This document shows, in pieces, positions 30,371 through 41,360 of a stretch of 64,000 bases of DNA. The notes under the pieces were generated by a model. It searched no databases, was not told the origin of the DNA, and was given only the letters and a program-made list of their open reading frames with translations. The position numbers and the translations under genes were made by a program. How positions within the stretch are numbered: the first letter of the stretch is position 1; every line of letters starts with the position of its first letter. The stretch spans positions 78,574,089-78,638,088 of the forward strand of contig NC_080177.1 in NCBI RefSeq assembly GCF_950295315.1, given 5' to 3'. This DNA is from Erinaceus europaeus. Its lineage: Eukaryota > Chordata > Mammalia > Eulipotyphla > Erinaceidae.

Positions 30371-30802
30371 AATAAAACAAAATAGAATAATAATCTTACC
30401 AGATCTGAAGTTCTGACACAGAGCCCCACGGAAGGAGGCCAGGAGTTTGGCATCAGTGCCGGCTGGATGTCAGGGTTGATTCTTGCTGGTGGCTGTGAGA
30501 ACTCATTCATTCCATGCCCCTTTCCCGGTTCCTGGAGATTTCTGCTAGCCTGGGCCTGCCCTGGCTGGACAAGCATCTCGGTCTCTTTCCTCAGTCTGCT
30601 TCAGAATCTTAACAGCTGAGGACACTTGCTTGCTCTCCCTGGCCTGAAGAACAGCAGATTCTCCCTGGGGACACCGGTCAGCTACCCCCTTGGTGGGCTT
30701 CAAGTGTGACCCCACTCCACCCTCAAGGGGCTCCCACCCGAGTATAGTGTAGCATGCTTCCCCGATTCTCGGCCTGCTTGCTGGACTGGGCCTGAATGGT
30801 TT
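30371..30802. other. Intron A-B, non-repeat part
   Basis: Nothing recognised. Confidence 0.4.
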
Positions 30803-31100
30803 TTATTTCTTAATATTTTATTTTATTTTAATCAAAAAAGATATACAGAGAAATAGAGCACTGCTCAGCTCTGATTTATGGTGGTGCTAGGGACTGAACC
30901 TGGGACCTAGGAGCCTCAGGCATGAAAGCCTTTTGCATAGGAGGGATAGATACCATAATGGTTTTGCAAAGAGACTCTCCTGCCTGAGGGCTCCAAAGTC
31001 CCAGGTTCTGTTCCCTGAACCAGAGCTGGGCAGAGCTCAGTTAAGGAAAAAAAAAAAAAAGTCATTTGCATAGCCATTAAGCTATCTCCTCAGACCTGGG
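30803..31100 (-). repeat. SINE-D copy split by an inverted SINE-D
   Basis: Reverse-strand SINE-D: AGCACTGCTCAGCTCTGATT core to GCATAG, then interrupted, then resumes at TTTGCATAGCCATTAAGCTA. Confidence 0.85.
30941..31064 (+). repeat. SINE-D copy nested in inverted orientation
   Basis: Forward SINE-D ending in a 14-A tail. TSD TTTGCATAG at 30932-30940 and 31065-31073. Confidence 0.88.
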
Positions 31101-31232
31101 CTTGAATTCTGAGGAAAGGAAAAAGAGGTCATGCCCTCAACTCCCTGAACTCTGGCAGCTCTCCACAGCTCCACATCTCCTTCAGGGGTGTAGACATCAG
31201 CCAGAAGTGACTAGACTACCTCACTCCCTTAT

Positions 31233-31443
31233 CACAATTCTTTTTTTAAAGTTATTTAAGTTTATTATTATTATTTTGTTGTTGAATTTTTGACAGTGAG
31301 ACAGAAAGAGAGAGAGAAAGAGAAAGAAAGAGAGAGAGCAAAGCTGCTCCACCACTTGTGAAACGTCCTCCTTGTGGGGCTGAACCTGGTTCTCATGCAT
31401 GGTGACATATGCATCCTGCCAGGTACACCACCACCTGTCCCTC
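31233..31443 (-). repeat. SINE-B copy
   Basis: Reverse-strand SINE-B with a GAAAGAGA-rich middle. The core before GGGGCTGAACCTGG is shortened. Confidence 0.85.
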
Positions 31444-32228
31444 TTTCACTACAATTTTCAGACACTTATGTGGTGAATCAGATATAAAGTTGCACATCAG
31501 AGTCACAAGGATGTATGGATTTCATCCACTTTCCTGCTTAACCCTGGGATGACTCTGTGAGTCAGCAAGGGAGCATGGCTTCTGCTTTTCAGAAGCCTCT
31601 TACTCCAGCCTCAAGGCCCCCGGGGCACAAGGCTGACAGGGCAGTTAAAGGAATCCTTTGCTTGAGGCTTCCCAGCCTTGGATTTGTTTTTTAATCTGTT
31701 GGGGGGTACAATGCATATAATGTCCACATGGGGGTGCTGTTGCCCTTGGAAGCTGTGATACTTGAGCAAATAGTATCAACCGTGAGAAGGAGGGGAGAAA
31801 AGTCAGCAAACAGGGCGGATATTTAATTCTTTTCACATTAATAAGCACTGGTATTACGAGAAACTGCTTAGTGTCTTAGTCCTTACGGTAGTGACCTGGA
31901 GTCGGTTTGATGTCATTTCTAGCAGTTTCGAGTGTCTTAATAGTGAAAGCAAAAAAGGAAATCTTTGGTTTCAGCTAAAGTTACCAAGAAAAAGTATTCC
32001 CCCCCCCCCCCATAAATTTAATAGTGCTCTTGGGCCTTCAGGTTAGAGAGACTGAATTAACATGCTCATTGTGACTACCCAGAAGATAAAAGGGTAGAAC
32101 AAGGAGTGGACAGGAAAGAAGGGCTGTCATTTAGTAAGGGGCATTGTGGGGTGGGGGAACAGTGAGCAGAGGGTCGTGGCCGGCATAAACCCTGTCTAAA
32201 TTCTGGCAAATTCTGCCGAGACTATTAT
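31444..32228. other. Intron A-B, non-repeat part
   Basis: Contains a C run at 32000-32011; no element recognised. Confidence 0.4.
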
Positions 32229-32239
32229 GGCTAATTCTT

Positions 32240-32513
32240 TCTTTTTCCCTTTTGTTGCCCTTGTTGTTTATTGTTGTTGTTGCTATTATTATTGTTATTG
32301 CTGTCATTGTTGTTGGAAAGGACAGAGAGAAATGGAGAGAGGAGGGAAAGACAGAAAGAGGGAGAGAAAGATAGACACCTGCAGACCTGCTTCACTGCTT
32401 GTGAAGCGACTCCCCTGCAGGTGGGGAGCCAGGGGCTCGAACCGGGATCCTTACTGGTCCTTGTACTTGGCACCGTGTGTGCTTAACCCAAGGTGTTACC
32501 GCCCGGCTCCCAC
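32240..32513 (-). repeat. SINE-A copy with 11-bp TSD
   Basis: Reverse-strand SINE-A flanked by GGCTAATTCTT (32229-32239) and GGCTGATTCTT (32514-32524). Confidence 0.93.
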
Positions 32514-32654
32514 GGCTGATTCTTAAAGGCATGCATTAGGCCAGCAGTGCTCAGAGTTCAGGAGATCAAGGTCAAAAACCTCCCAGTGTCTTCAGCCCAG
32601 TCTGATCACGGACTCACCTGGCAGCCAGCACCCAGCTGAAGCTCTTTGCCCCAC

Positions 32655-32843
32655 CCTGCAGTGCATAAGCTTCACGAGAACTAAGAGCAGTGTGGCAGTT
32701 GTCTCTCCTCTCTGTCTCTCACTCCCTCTCTCGCTCTCTCTGTTTCGTACCCTCTATAAAAAATGGCTGCTGAGAATGGCGACAGTGTGCAGACAGTCCC
32801 AGCAATAACCCAGTGGCAAAAAAAAAAAAAAAAAAAAAAAAGC
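32655..32843 (+). repeat. SINE-C 3' fragment
   Basis: The CT-rich middle is followed by AAATGGCTGCTGAGAATGGC and CCCAGCAATAACCCAGTGGC with a 24-A tail. The head is lost or strongly diverged. Confidence 0.7.
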
Positions 32844-33277
32844 CAGTTTTCTCCCCGGCTCCCTGGCTGCATTCCAGTTTGGGGTCAAGAGAGCAGATCT
32901 ATGTTTGGTACAAGGCCTGAGTCCATGGAAAACAGATTAACTTGCTATCGTACCAGTCTTCTGCTAAACTGCACAGTAGGATCATAGCAAGTGCCCTCCC
33001 ACCCCGTCCTTCTTATCTCCTGGGTGCTGTGGCTGGCTGCAGTTCTCTCAGCCAGTTTGTGACACATCCTCTCAGCAGATTGCTGCTTTTATCTGCTGGG
33101 ACGCAAGGACAGAAGACAGGAGAAGGGATGAAGGATGAGTGGAGAAAAAGGACAATGACAGGCAGAATGAACATGTTCAGAGTTAATTACCAAGGGGACA
33201 CTGGGACAACTGTCCCTGGGCTCAGAGCTCAGCCCTGGGCCTGCCCAGTCTGTATGTTGGCTGCACTAACAGTTCAG

Positions 33278-33322
<45 letters not shown>

Positions 33323-33689
33323 TTCCCTAGTTTTCTGACACTGCTATCATCGCCTTCTCTTCCTGACCTTCTCCTCTTCCTAATTCTATCTCCTGCACTT
33401 TAATTTGAAGTCAGATGACAGTACCAGAAGGTGAGGGCATGTCTGCCCCATGCACCTCTCCTGAAAGGCTGGGGGTAACTGAAATACCTTTCAGCTTTCT
33501 GCAGGAGTGTGGGGACGGGGTGGGACATAGAAGGACAGAGAGCAAAGGCTAAGGACAGAAACAGCTCTCTGTCCTGCCTCTAGGAAAGCCCTATGAGCAA
33601 ACACCACAGCAGGAAGCTGGGGACAGACTTGGGTTTGTTGAGGGTAGGCAGTCCTACGGTCCACGAGCTGCCGAGAGGGGAGACCATAG
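32844..33689. other. Intron A-B, non-repeat part
   Basis: Contains (CA)n at 33281-33319 (RGS6-sense GU). No exon recognised. Confidence 0.45.
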
Positions 33690-33930
33690 TCATGGTAAGC
33701 TCTGCCTCCAGAGCCATGTGCTGGGCACTAGAACAAACACTTAGCAGAAGCTGGCTCCCGTAAGCCTCACGGCAATTCTGTGAGGTGTGAACCATGAGCT
33801 CTTCATTGGTGAGGCAACAGAGATATCCATTTACTTTACAGAATAATGCATTCCAGACCATCTGGTCAACAAGGGGTGGGGCTAGGGTTTGACCAGAACT
33901 GGCTCCCCATCAGTTACTCTGCCTCTCCAG
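33690..33930 (-). repeat. Probable MIR fragment
   Basis: The CCTCACGGCAATTCTGTGAG sequence followed by ACTTTACAGAATAATGC resembles the MIR core. It is old and diverged. Confidence 0.45.
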
Positions 33931-34003
33931 GAGAATGTATCTGTGGTTATATAATGTTTACAGTGCCAGGCTAGGAGTCTCTCAAGGCTCTGGACTCAGG
34001 CTC

Positions 34004-34390
34004 TGTTGGGCATTACGCCAGCTCCCCCACTGCTCCATTGCTTAAGCTGTGGCCTATTTACATATTCATTGTTTTGCCTGAGACCCACCCTGCCTGCAGG
34101 GTATGGTTTAATCCCCACTGGATAGATGGAAGCTTGCTCCTTTTGTGCTCTTTTTTTCTCCCCACCCCCTATCCTACCCATTTCCTTTTCCGACCTGCCA
34201 CTTCTGCTTCAGAAGATATAAAGGCTGATCAATAAAGGCAGCATTGCATTGCGTTCCCACTCAGCCACGAGAGTTCCTGGTTCCTCTCCCACATCGCTGA
34301 GTAAGCAGCAGCCTAAGTTGGCTCCGGCCGAGTTCTCTCCAGCCCAGAGAGCACATGCCCGGGAAGAAATACCCTCAGGCTAGCCCCGCA
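34004..34390 (+). mobile_element. Solo LTR of an endogenous retrovirus, 387 bp, 6-bp TSD
   Basis: It begins TGTTGGGC and ends CCCCGCA, between exact 6-bp duplications AGGCTC at 33998-34003 and 34391-34396. A TATAAA-type box (34216-34222) is followed only about 10 bp later by AATAAA (34231-34236). It is related to the reverse-strand LTR at 62501-62923: both share near-identical TGGCCTATTTACATATTCAT/TGGCCTATCTACATAATCAT blocks and a similar 3' end. It is antisense to RGS6. No coding region remains. Confidence 0.9.
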
Positions 34391-34654
34391 AGGCTCATTG
34401 TCTGTGGTGGGCTCGAGGGAGGAGGATGCTAAGACCCAGACTACTGAGAGTTTCCAACTTCCCAGCCTCACACTATGATACTTTTCCCATCTCCCTGTCT
34501 CCTGCCTTCAGCCTTCCCCCATCACATAACCCCCAGCCCAATGCTGTCTGGGTAAGCGAGTAGGTGTGAATGATCCAGGGGGAGAAATTAAGGGTTGGAC
34601 CCTCCCAGCAGGTCTTGAGCTGCTGAGGACTGTCTGACAGTGACGGGATCAATC

Positions 34655-34864
34655 TCTCTTTTTAAAAATATTTTTATTATGATATAGAGGCAGAGAGAAA
34701 TTGAGAGGGGAGGAGGAGATAGAGAAGAAGGGACAGAGAGACACCTGAAGACCAGCATCACCACTTGTGAAGCTTTCTCCCTGCACATGGGGAGCAGACG
34801 CTCAAACTCTGGCCCTTGTGCACTGTAATGTGTGCACTCAACCAGGTGCACTACTGCCTGGCCT
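34655..34864 (-). repeat. SINE-B copy
   Basis: Reverse-strand SINE-B, abutting the tail side of another reverse-strand SINE at 34866. Confidence 0.88.
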
Positions 34865-34865
34865 C

Positions 34866-35082
34866 TTCTTTTCTTTCTTTTCTTTCTTTTTTTTCTTCTA
34901 ATTTTATTAGATAGGACAAAGAGAGGAGGGGGAGATAGACAGAGGGAGAGAAAAACAGACACCTACATATCTGCTTCACCTTGTGAAATATCCCCCCTGT
35001 TGGTGGGGAGCTGGAGGCTTGAACCCTGGTCCTTGAGCATGGTGCTATGTACGCTTAACTGAGTGCGCCACCACCCGGCCCC
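34866..35082 (-). repeat. SINE-A/C copy
   Basis: Reverse-strand SINE; its tail side is a CTTTT-rich tract (34865-34900) and its head complement ends CACCACCCGGCCCCCC. Confidence 0.85.
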
Positions 35083-35334
35083 CCAGGGTCAACATCTCCA
35101 ACAATCTCTTCAGTTCTTTCAGAGCCTGGTGCTTACTGGGGGTCGCCATGCATACTGGGTGGCCTGGTGGTCAGGACGCTGGTTTTCCATAATCATTGCC
35201 TCTCCTGAATGGAGATGTCACAGTGTGTGGTGCTGAGTACTCCCTGAAGGTGAGGCTCCTCCTGCCGCCCCACCCGAAGACAGGACGCAGCAGCCGTAAT
35301 AGGAAGGGCAGTAACATCCAGAGTCCCCGCAGCC

Positions 35335-35515
35335 AGCATGCACTGAGCGCCTACCTCATGCCCACTGCTGTTGACCACCGCTCTGGGAGTGTGGGAGGAC
35401 TTGTTCTGTGGCCAGAGCACTGAGGAAATACAGAACCACAAAGCTGATCCCAGAGCTGGGATTTAAACCGAGGCAGGTGATTGTCCAAACCCAGGCTGTT
35501 CAGAAGCCTCTCTAC
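35335..35515 (+). repeat. MIR fragment
   Basis: The TGCACTGAGCGCCTACCTCA and AGAGCTGGGATTTAAACCGA phrases are in the order found in MIR ('gagcgcctactatgtgcc' ... 'agagctgggattcgaaccc'). Confidence 0.6.
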
Positions 35516-35751
35516 TGCTGCAGAGAGATCAGAGAGAGAGAGACGGAGAGAGACAGAGACAGAGAGAGAGGGGAGGGGGAGGACTTGCTTTTCAGGGGCT
35601 CTGAGGCTGCATCTGGAGAATGATCTATTTGCCCTCGGCAGCTACGGGATCAAGTCAGATTGACGCCAGCACCCAGCTCACAGAGCAGCTACTTCCTCAG
35701 GACAGCTGTGGATTTTGCAAGGTCTAAGGCCCTAAAAAGATCAGTTCAGGT

Positions 35752-35890
35752 GGGCTGGGGAGATAGCTCACTGGGTAGGGTGCTCGCCTTGCCAGGTACC
35801 CGATCCAGATTCCAGCGCCTGTGTCTCAGGTACTCTGTGTACCACAGACAGCTCTAGTGATCGTCCTGTCTCTCCCTGTGTCCCAAAAAG
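35752..35890 (+). repeat. SINE-E copy
   Basis: Forward: GGGCTGGGGAGATAGCTCAC, then GCTCGCCTTGCCAGGTACCC, and the 3' part AGCTCTAGTGATCGTCC. Confidence 0.7.
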
Positions 35891-36511
35891 AGTCGCAGAA
35901 AACATTCCTACGTGCTGAGACTGGGCATACAGGAGGCGTGATCACGCAGAGACACATGCATACAATGACTTGAGCTGAACCTTTTTTTTTATTCCTTTGG
36001 AGGGGGTCCCTTTATTCTTTGGGGTTAGCCTGATACATTCAAAGCACTTTGAGACAGTAAAGTTAAGTAAGCTGAGTTCACTTACAAATCTGATTATTGT
36101 GAATGTTAGGCTTGGTGTGCAGCACCAGCAAATTTGCAAAATTTCTCCTACCCAGAGCTCAGACCACGGATTAAAAAAAAAAAAACACACACACACACCG
36201 ATTCCGATAGCCTGGTCTTGAAGGATTCAGTCAGTATGTCTCAAGGCCAAGTAATGCATCTGGAGTTTAGTTAAAGTACGCATTCTCAACAGAGATTTAC
36301 AGGAATTTTTTTCAGTGTTAAAATATACAAAGCTAGGGAATAAACTCACTATGTTTCTTATTGGACACAATAAATACCAAGATAAAGGCTGCTGAAATTT
36401 ACATTAAGAGCCATTAGTTCTTGTGACACATACCACTTTCCTGACACTGAATTACTATTGCCATGCTTCTCAGGCTGAACATTTTGGTAGGTCACAAATA
36501 ATAGTGGTAAA
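35891..36511. other. Intron A-B, non-repeat part
   Basis: Contains a short A-run plus (CA)n at 36174-36199; nothing else recognised. Confidence 0.4.
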
Positions 36512-36522
36512 AGATTAATTTA

Positions 36523-36745
36523 TATGAAGCCAGGTGGTGGTGCACCTGGCTGAGCACACATGTTACAGTGAACAGTGATTCGGGTTTGAGTCCACGGTTC
36601 CTACCTGCAGTGGGGGGGGGGGGGAGCTTTGTGAGTGGTGAAACAGTGTTGTAGGTATCTCTTTGTCTCTCTCCCTCTCTATTTCCCCCTTTCCTCTTGA
36701 TTCCTGGCTGTCTCTATCCAATAAATATAGAAAGAATTTAAAAAG
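36523..36745 (+). repeat. SINE-B copy with 11-bp TSD
   Basis: Forward SINE-B flanked by AGATTAATTTA (36512-36522 and 36746-36756), with a G run inside (about 36612-36624). Confidence 0.93.
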
Positions 36746-37084
36746 AGATTAATTTAAGTGTCTGATATTTTGCTGATAGGAATCCAGGGACTCTTAGCAA
36801 GAAGCACTTACTGCAACAGCACTATCTTAAGTAAAACACTAGTTTTTATAGGTCTGATCCAAGTTTAACTTCAAATGTATGACTTAAAAACTTTCTTTCT
36901 GACATCATCTCCCCAGACCATAATTAGGATCCACCTGCATATCAGATTTCAGGCTCAGGCAAAACAAACAAACAAACAAACAAAAAACATTAGTATAGCC
37001 ACAGCCCCTCTGGAATATAACTAAAATATGCCTGCTAGCTATCTACAAAACAGAGACACCCCCCCCCCCCAACTCTTCATCTCT

Positions 37085-37518
37085 ACTATTCCAGCCTTTA
37101 GGTCCATGATTGGTCAACAATTTGTTTGTATGTTAACTCTCTTTTCAACCACCAGGTTCCAGATGCTACCATGATGCCAACCAGACTTCCCTGGACAGAC
37201 AACCCCACCAATGTGTCTTGGAGCTCTACTTTCCCAGAGCCTTGCCCCACTAGGGAAAGAGAGAGACAGGCTGGGAGTATGGATTGACCAGTCAATGCCC
37301 ATGTTCAGCAGGGAAGCAATTACAGAAGCCAGACCTTCCACCTTCTGCATCCCACAATGACCTTGGGTCCATATTCCCAGAGATAAAGATAAAGAACAGG
37401 AAAGCTATTAGGGGAGGGGATGGGATACGGAGTTCTGGTGGTGGGAATTGTGTGGAGTTGTACCCCTCTTATCCTATTGTTTAGTCAATGTTTCCTTTTC
37501 ATAAATAAAAAATTTTAA
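37085..37518 (+). repeat. L1-a segment
   Basis: Forward L1-a from about CCAGCCTTTAGGTCCATGAT through GGTGGTGGGAATTGTGTGGA to the ATAAATAAAAAATTTTAAAA tail. It is among the longer copies in the window. Confidence 0.8.
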
Positions 37519-38034
37519 AAACTTACTTGAAACTATGTTTCTTCAAAGTAAGAGTGATTTAGTATGTGACACTAACTTGCTATGTACCAAGATGGAACCC
37601 AAAGATGCCTGCTCTCAAGACATGCCAGGCACAAGGATACAGGGCAGGCACCCTGTGATGACTCGTCTCACTGCTGTTATCCTTCGGAATCACTGTGAGA
37701 CGTCTGTTCAGCCTCGCGTGGCTTCATTTAGCAGAACTGTATCAATTACCTAGTCTGCCCTCACTGTCCTTCATCATTACACTGCAACACTTCAAGTAAT
37801 ATGTGACTCCAGTGTACTGTGTCATTTTCATGATGAAAATCAATTCATTAACTACTTGAACGCACTAAACTCCTGTTCTTCACAGTCATTCAGCTGTGAA
37901 GAAAAGATGAGTTTTACTTTTGCACCTGATGATAGATTCCAACATATCACAAATGAGTTTAAGGCGATATTGTCAGTCATATAATAGTCAGGTATACTTT
38001 GTAACTATTTTAAAAGAAGTAATTCATTTTCTTT
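37519..38034. other. Intron A-B, non-repeat part
   Basis: Nothing recognised. Confidence 0.4.
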
Positions 38035-38066
38035 TAATATTTTATTTTTAATGAGAGAGAGAAGGA

Positions 38067-38111
<45 letters not shown>

Positions 38112-38212
38112 AGACCAACCAGCCAGAGCACTGCTCAGCTCTGGTCTATGGTGGGCTGGGGATTAAACCTGGGACCTAGAGCCTCAGCCATGAGTCTTTC
38201 TGTCCCCCCAGC
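38035..38212 (-). repeat. SINE-D copy with (GA)n
   Basis: Reverse-strand SINE-D. (GA)n runs at 38055-38106, then AGCACTGCTCAGCTCTGGTC and the head complement. Confidence 0.85.
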
Positions 38213-38227
38213 CCTACTTTGTACCTT

Positions 38228-38470
38228 TTAAAAAATATTTATTTATTTTCCCTTTTGTTGCTCTTCTTTTTTTTTTTATTGTTGTTGTTATGGATGTCGT
38301 CATTGTTAGGACAGACAGAAATGGAGAGACGAGGGGAAGACAGAGAGGGGGAGAGAAAGACAGACAACTGCAGACCAGCTTCACTGCCTGTGAAGCGACT
38401 CCCCTGCAGGTGGGGAGCCGGGGGCTCGAACCGGGATCCTTATGCCGATCCTTGAACTTTCCGCCACCCT
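38228..38470 (-). repeat. SINE-A copy missing its 5' end
   Basis: Reverse-strand SINE-A, complete to the B-box region (GGCTCGAACCGGGATCC) but without the last 40 bp of the head. Confidence 0.9.
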
Positions 38471-38825
38471 TTCCCCAAATATGTGCATTGTCCACAAACA
38501 TAATTTTACAGCAAGATTTCGAAAACCTTCCTAATTCCTATTAAACATCCAAGCAGTTTTCAAAAGCGAGGGACTCCCTCACATATCTTTAGCATAGCAT
38601 CAAAACATGTAAAGAGATGTCAGATGACTGCAGAGATGTAATTTCAGGTGTAATGCGTATCACACCCAAGTTTTCACTCTTCTTTTGAGAAAAACCTTGG
38701 AGGTTTAAACCATCAAGTTTAAGGAAAAGAACTGTCATTTAACCAAAACTGGCAAGCCAGGTGGATTCCTAGTCAGTGTAGCAAAAAAAATGGATGTTGA
38801 AGATGATCTCAAAAATAATCAAACC
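38471..38825. other. Intron A-B, non-repeat part
   Basis: Nothing recognised. Confidence 0.4.
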
Positions 38826-39095
38826 GTGGGGGGGGGCAGGCAGTGGTGTATCCAACGACACATGACATTAGCACGTATGAGGACGCGGTTTCAAGTCCCA
38901 AACCCCACGTGCGGCAAGGAAGTTTCATGAGCAGTGAGACAGGGCTACAGGTGTCTCCTGTTCTCTCCTCATCTTTGTCTCTCCACCTTCCTCAATTTCT
39001 ATCTGTCCTATCAAATAAAAAGAGAAAAATGAAAGAAGAAAGGAAGGGAAGAAGGGAAGAAGCATCGGAGGGAGGGAGGGAGGGAGGTAATGACC
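38826..39095 (+). repeat. SINE-B copy with GGGA/GAAG tail
   Basis: Forward, diverged head (GGCAGGCAGTGGTGTATCCA), and a tail that decays into GAAGG and GGGA repeats. Confidence 0.82.
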
Positions 39096-39228
39096 GTGAA
39101 GCTTCAGTCATTTAAATTTTTAAACACAAGATTTAGATACAAATGCCAAGTAGCCACGTGGAATGACAGAACAGAACAAAGTCCCATTTCTTCATATCAC
39201 AGGCATTTGAGATAAGAACTGCACTCAG

Positions 39229-39624
39229 AGGTTGTGGTCTATATACACAATGGAATACTACTATTCAGCTATTAAAAATGGTGATTTCACTTTCTTCACC
39301 CCATCTTGGATGGAGCTTAAAGGAATCATGTTAAGTGACAGAAGTCAGAAAGAGAAGGATGAATGTGGGATGATCTTACTTATAGACAGAAGATGGAAAA
39401 CAAAACCAGAAGGGGAATACTAAGCAGAACTTGGACTGTAGTTGGTGTACTGCATCAAAGACTCTGGGGTACACCAGGGGAGCGTTCAGGCCCTGCAACA
39501 TGATGGCAGAGGAGGACCTAGTGGGGGTCATATTGTTATGTGGCAATGTTATATATGTACAAACTATTATATTTTACTGTCAACTGTAAACCATTAAGCC
39601 CCCAATAAAGAAGTTTAAAAAAGA
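39229..39624 (+). mobile_element. 5'-truncated L1 (L1-b) with 14-bp TSD
   Basis: 396-bp copy of the extreme 3' end of an L1. The ORF2 C-terminus is still readable at 39232-39423 (YTMEYYYSAIKNGDF, then PSWMELKGIMLSDRS), followed by the 3' UTR and A-rich end. TSDs AGAACTGCACTCAG (39215-39228) and AGAACTGCATTCAG (39625-39638). It is incapable of movement. Confidence 0.92.
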
Positions 39625-39827
39625 AGAACTGCATTCAGTTGCAAACTCTGAGGTACACTCTCCAAATCAGAGCATGTTGAGAAGTCTTTTGGGAAACCGT
39701 TGGAGCCTCTAAGTGAATTATGTTATTAAGGACAAGTAACTAAAATAACCTATGTACACGACCTTTGGAAGCTAGAAAGTTTCTATATAGCCTATTAAAA
39801 TCCAGTAGTAACAGTAGCAACCTAAAA

Positions 39828-39832
<5 letters not shown>

Positions 39833-39890
<58 letters not shown>
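39833..39890 (+). repeat. (GT)n microsatellite
   Basis: 58 bp of uninterrupted GT (29 units). Confidence 0.98.
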
Positions 39891-40189
39891 TATTTCCACA
39901 TTGCAGACTTGGAGGATGATAACGGTAAGCAGATATACTTTAATTCATTTTGGTGGCAGGACTCCCACAGTCCAGTCCTTGGTTCTGACCTAAATGAGCA
40001 CAAAGCTCTCTGCTCTTTTCCGGTGCCATCCTGCCTGTGGCTGCGCCTGTGATTCACAGAGGGCATTAAGCACTCCACGCAGCAATGGTGGCTGTGTAGG
40101 GGTGACAATGAGCAGAATGGATGATACCCAGATAATAACTAGCCAGCAGTCATAGGAGTCTTGGGTTTTAGAATTTTTACATAATTTTT

Positions 40190-40600
40190 TTTTTTGGTGA
40201 ACACAACTTTCAATTTATGCAGTACTGATTAACCTTTGCTTTCTCCAATGACTTTTTGCTTTAAGACTTTTTCTAATATTAATATATTCACTCCAACTGT
40301 TTTCAGTTAGTGTTTGTCTATTCTAGTTTTTTTTTCTTTTTTGCATTTTAGGAGATTAGACCATATTCAACTTGATTTAGACCTAATGCAGTATCACGAT
40401 CTGGATCTTTTGAAAAGCTTACTTTTATTTTTATTATGAATGTTCATGTAGTTAGATCAATTTCAAACTCATTCACTAGGCACCTGCTTTCTTTATATGT
40501 TCATTTATAGATTGATTTTCTTTTATCACGCTTGCTGGATTGAAGTTCTTTTTTCCTGACTCTTTGAGGGTAAACCACTATCAATATATTTTATTTCTGT
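40190..40600 (-). repeat. Possible old L1 ORF2 fragment
   Basis: The CACTCCAACTGTTTTCAGTT phrase followed by GTGTTTGTCTATTC resembles the antisense of L1 ORF2. It is very diverged. Confidence 0.35.
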
Positions 40601-40659
40601 TGTCCTAGAAGTGTCTCTAGAAATTTCAATATACATTGGGTATAGAGAGTCAACCCACC

Positions 40660-41360
40660 CTGTATATGCCAATAACCTGTTTTCTGGAACCTGTGAAGGT
40701 ATGCATTACCCTAGAGGGCAAAGTGTATTTGGTGTATATATAAATAAGGGCTATCTGAATGGGCCCAGTTTAGTTACAAGTGTTCTTTCATGTGAGAAAA
40801 GAGGGTAGAGGAATGTTAGTGTTTGAATGATTAAAGACTCGAGAGATGTTGCTGGCTTTCAACCTGGGAGATGATCATGATTCAAGCAAGGGAGCAGCTT
40901 CTAGAAGCTCCCAGATAGCCACTCTAAAAAGTGTAGCAAGGAGCCCCATTTTGGAATTCCAAATCCTGTGGCTTAGCATAGTTATTTCTGTTGATTAGCT
41001 ACTCTTTTGGTAATTTGATTTTTTTATTTTAATTTTTTATATTTATTTTCCTTTTTGTTGCCCTTATTGTTTTTCATTGTTGTAGTTATTATTGTTGTTG
41101 ATGATGTCATCATTGTTAGATAGGACAGAGAGAACTGAAGAGAGGAGGGGAAGACAGAGAGAGGGAGAGAAAGACAGACACCTGCAGACCTGCTTCACTG
41201 CTTGTGAAACGACCCCCCTGCAGATGGGGAGCCGGGGGCTCGAACCAGGATCCTTACGCCGGTCCTTGCGCTTTGCACCCTGTGCGCTTAACCCACTGCG
41301 CCACTGCCCGACTCCTCCTTGTGGTAATTTGTTATAGCAGCAATAGGGATACTAATACAC
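40660..41360 (+). repeat. Old dispersed mammalian repeat split by SINE-A
   Basis: The ordered landmarks belong to a widespread old repeat whose family name I cannot fix: GAACCTGTGAAGGTATGCAT, ATGGGCCCAGTTTAGTTACA, AGCTTCTAGAAGCTCCCAG and TAATTTGTTATAGCAGCAAT. The same family appears in reverse at 45775-46105. Confidence 0.5.
41018..41321 (-). repeat. SINE-A copy with 10-bp TSD
   Basis: Reverse-strand SINE-A flanked by TGGTAATTTG at 41008-41017 and 41322-41331. Confidence 0.93.

Noticed and set aside
32942..33403. 153-codon plus-strand open frame
   Set aside because: It runs through a (CA)n microsatellite and intronic sequence with no protein similarity that I recognise.
34655..35082. Second possible SINE dimer (SINE-B followed by SINE-A/C in the same orientation)
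   Set aside because: No clear common TSD could be found and a CTTTT-rich tail separates the copies, so two separate insertions are the simpler explanation.
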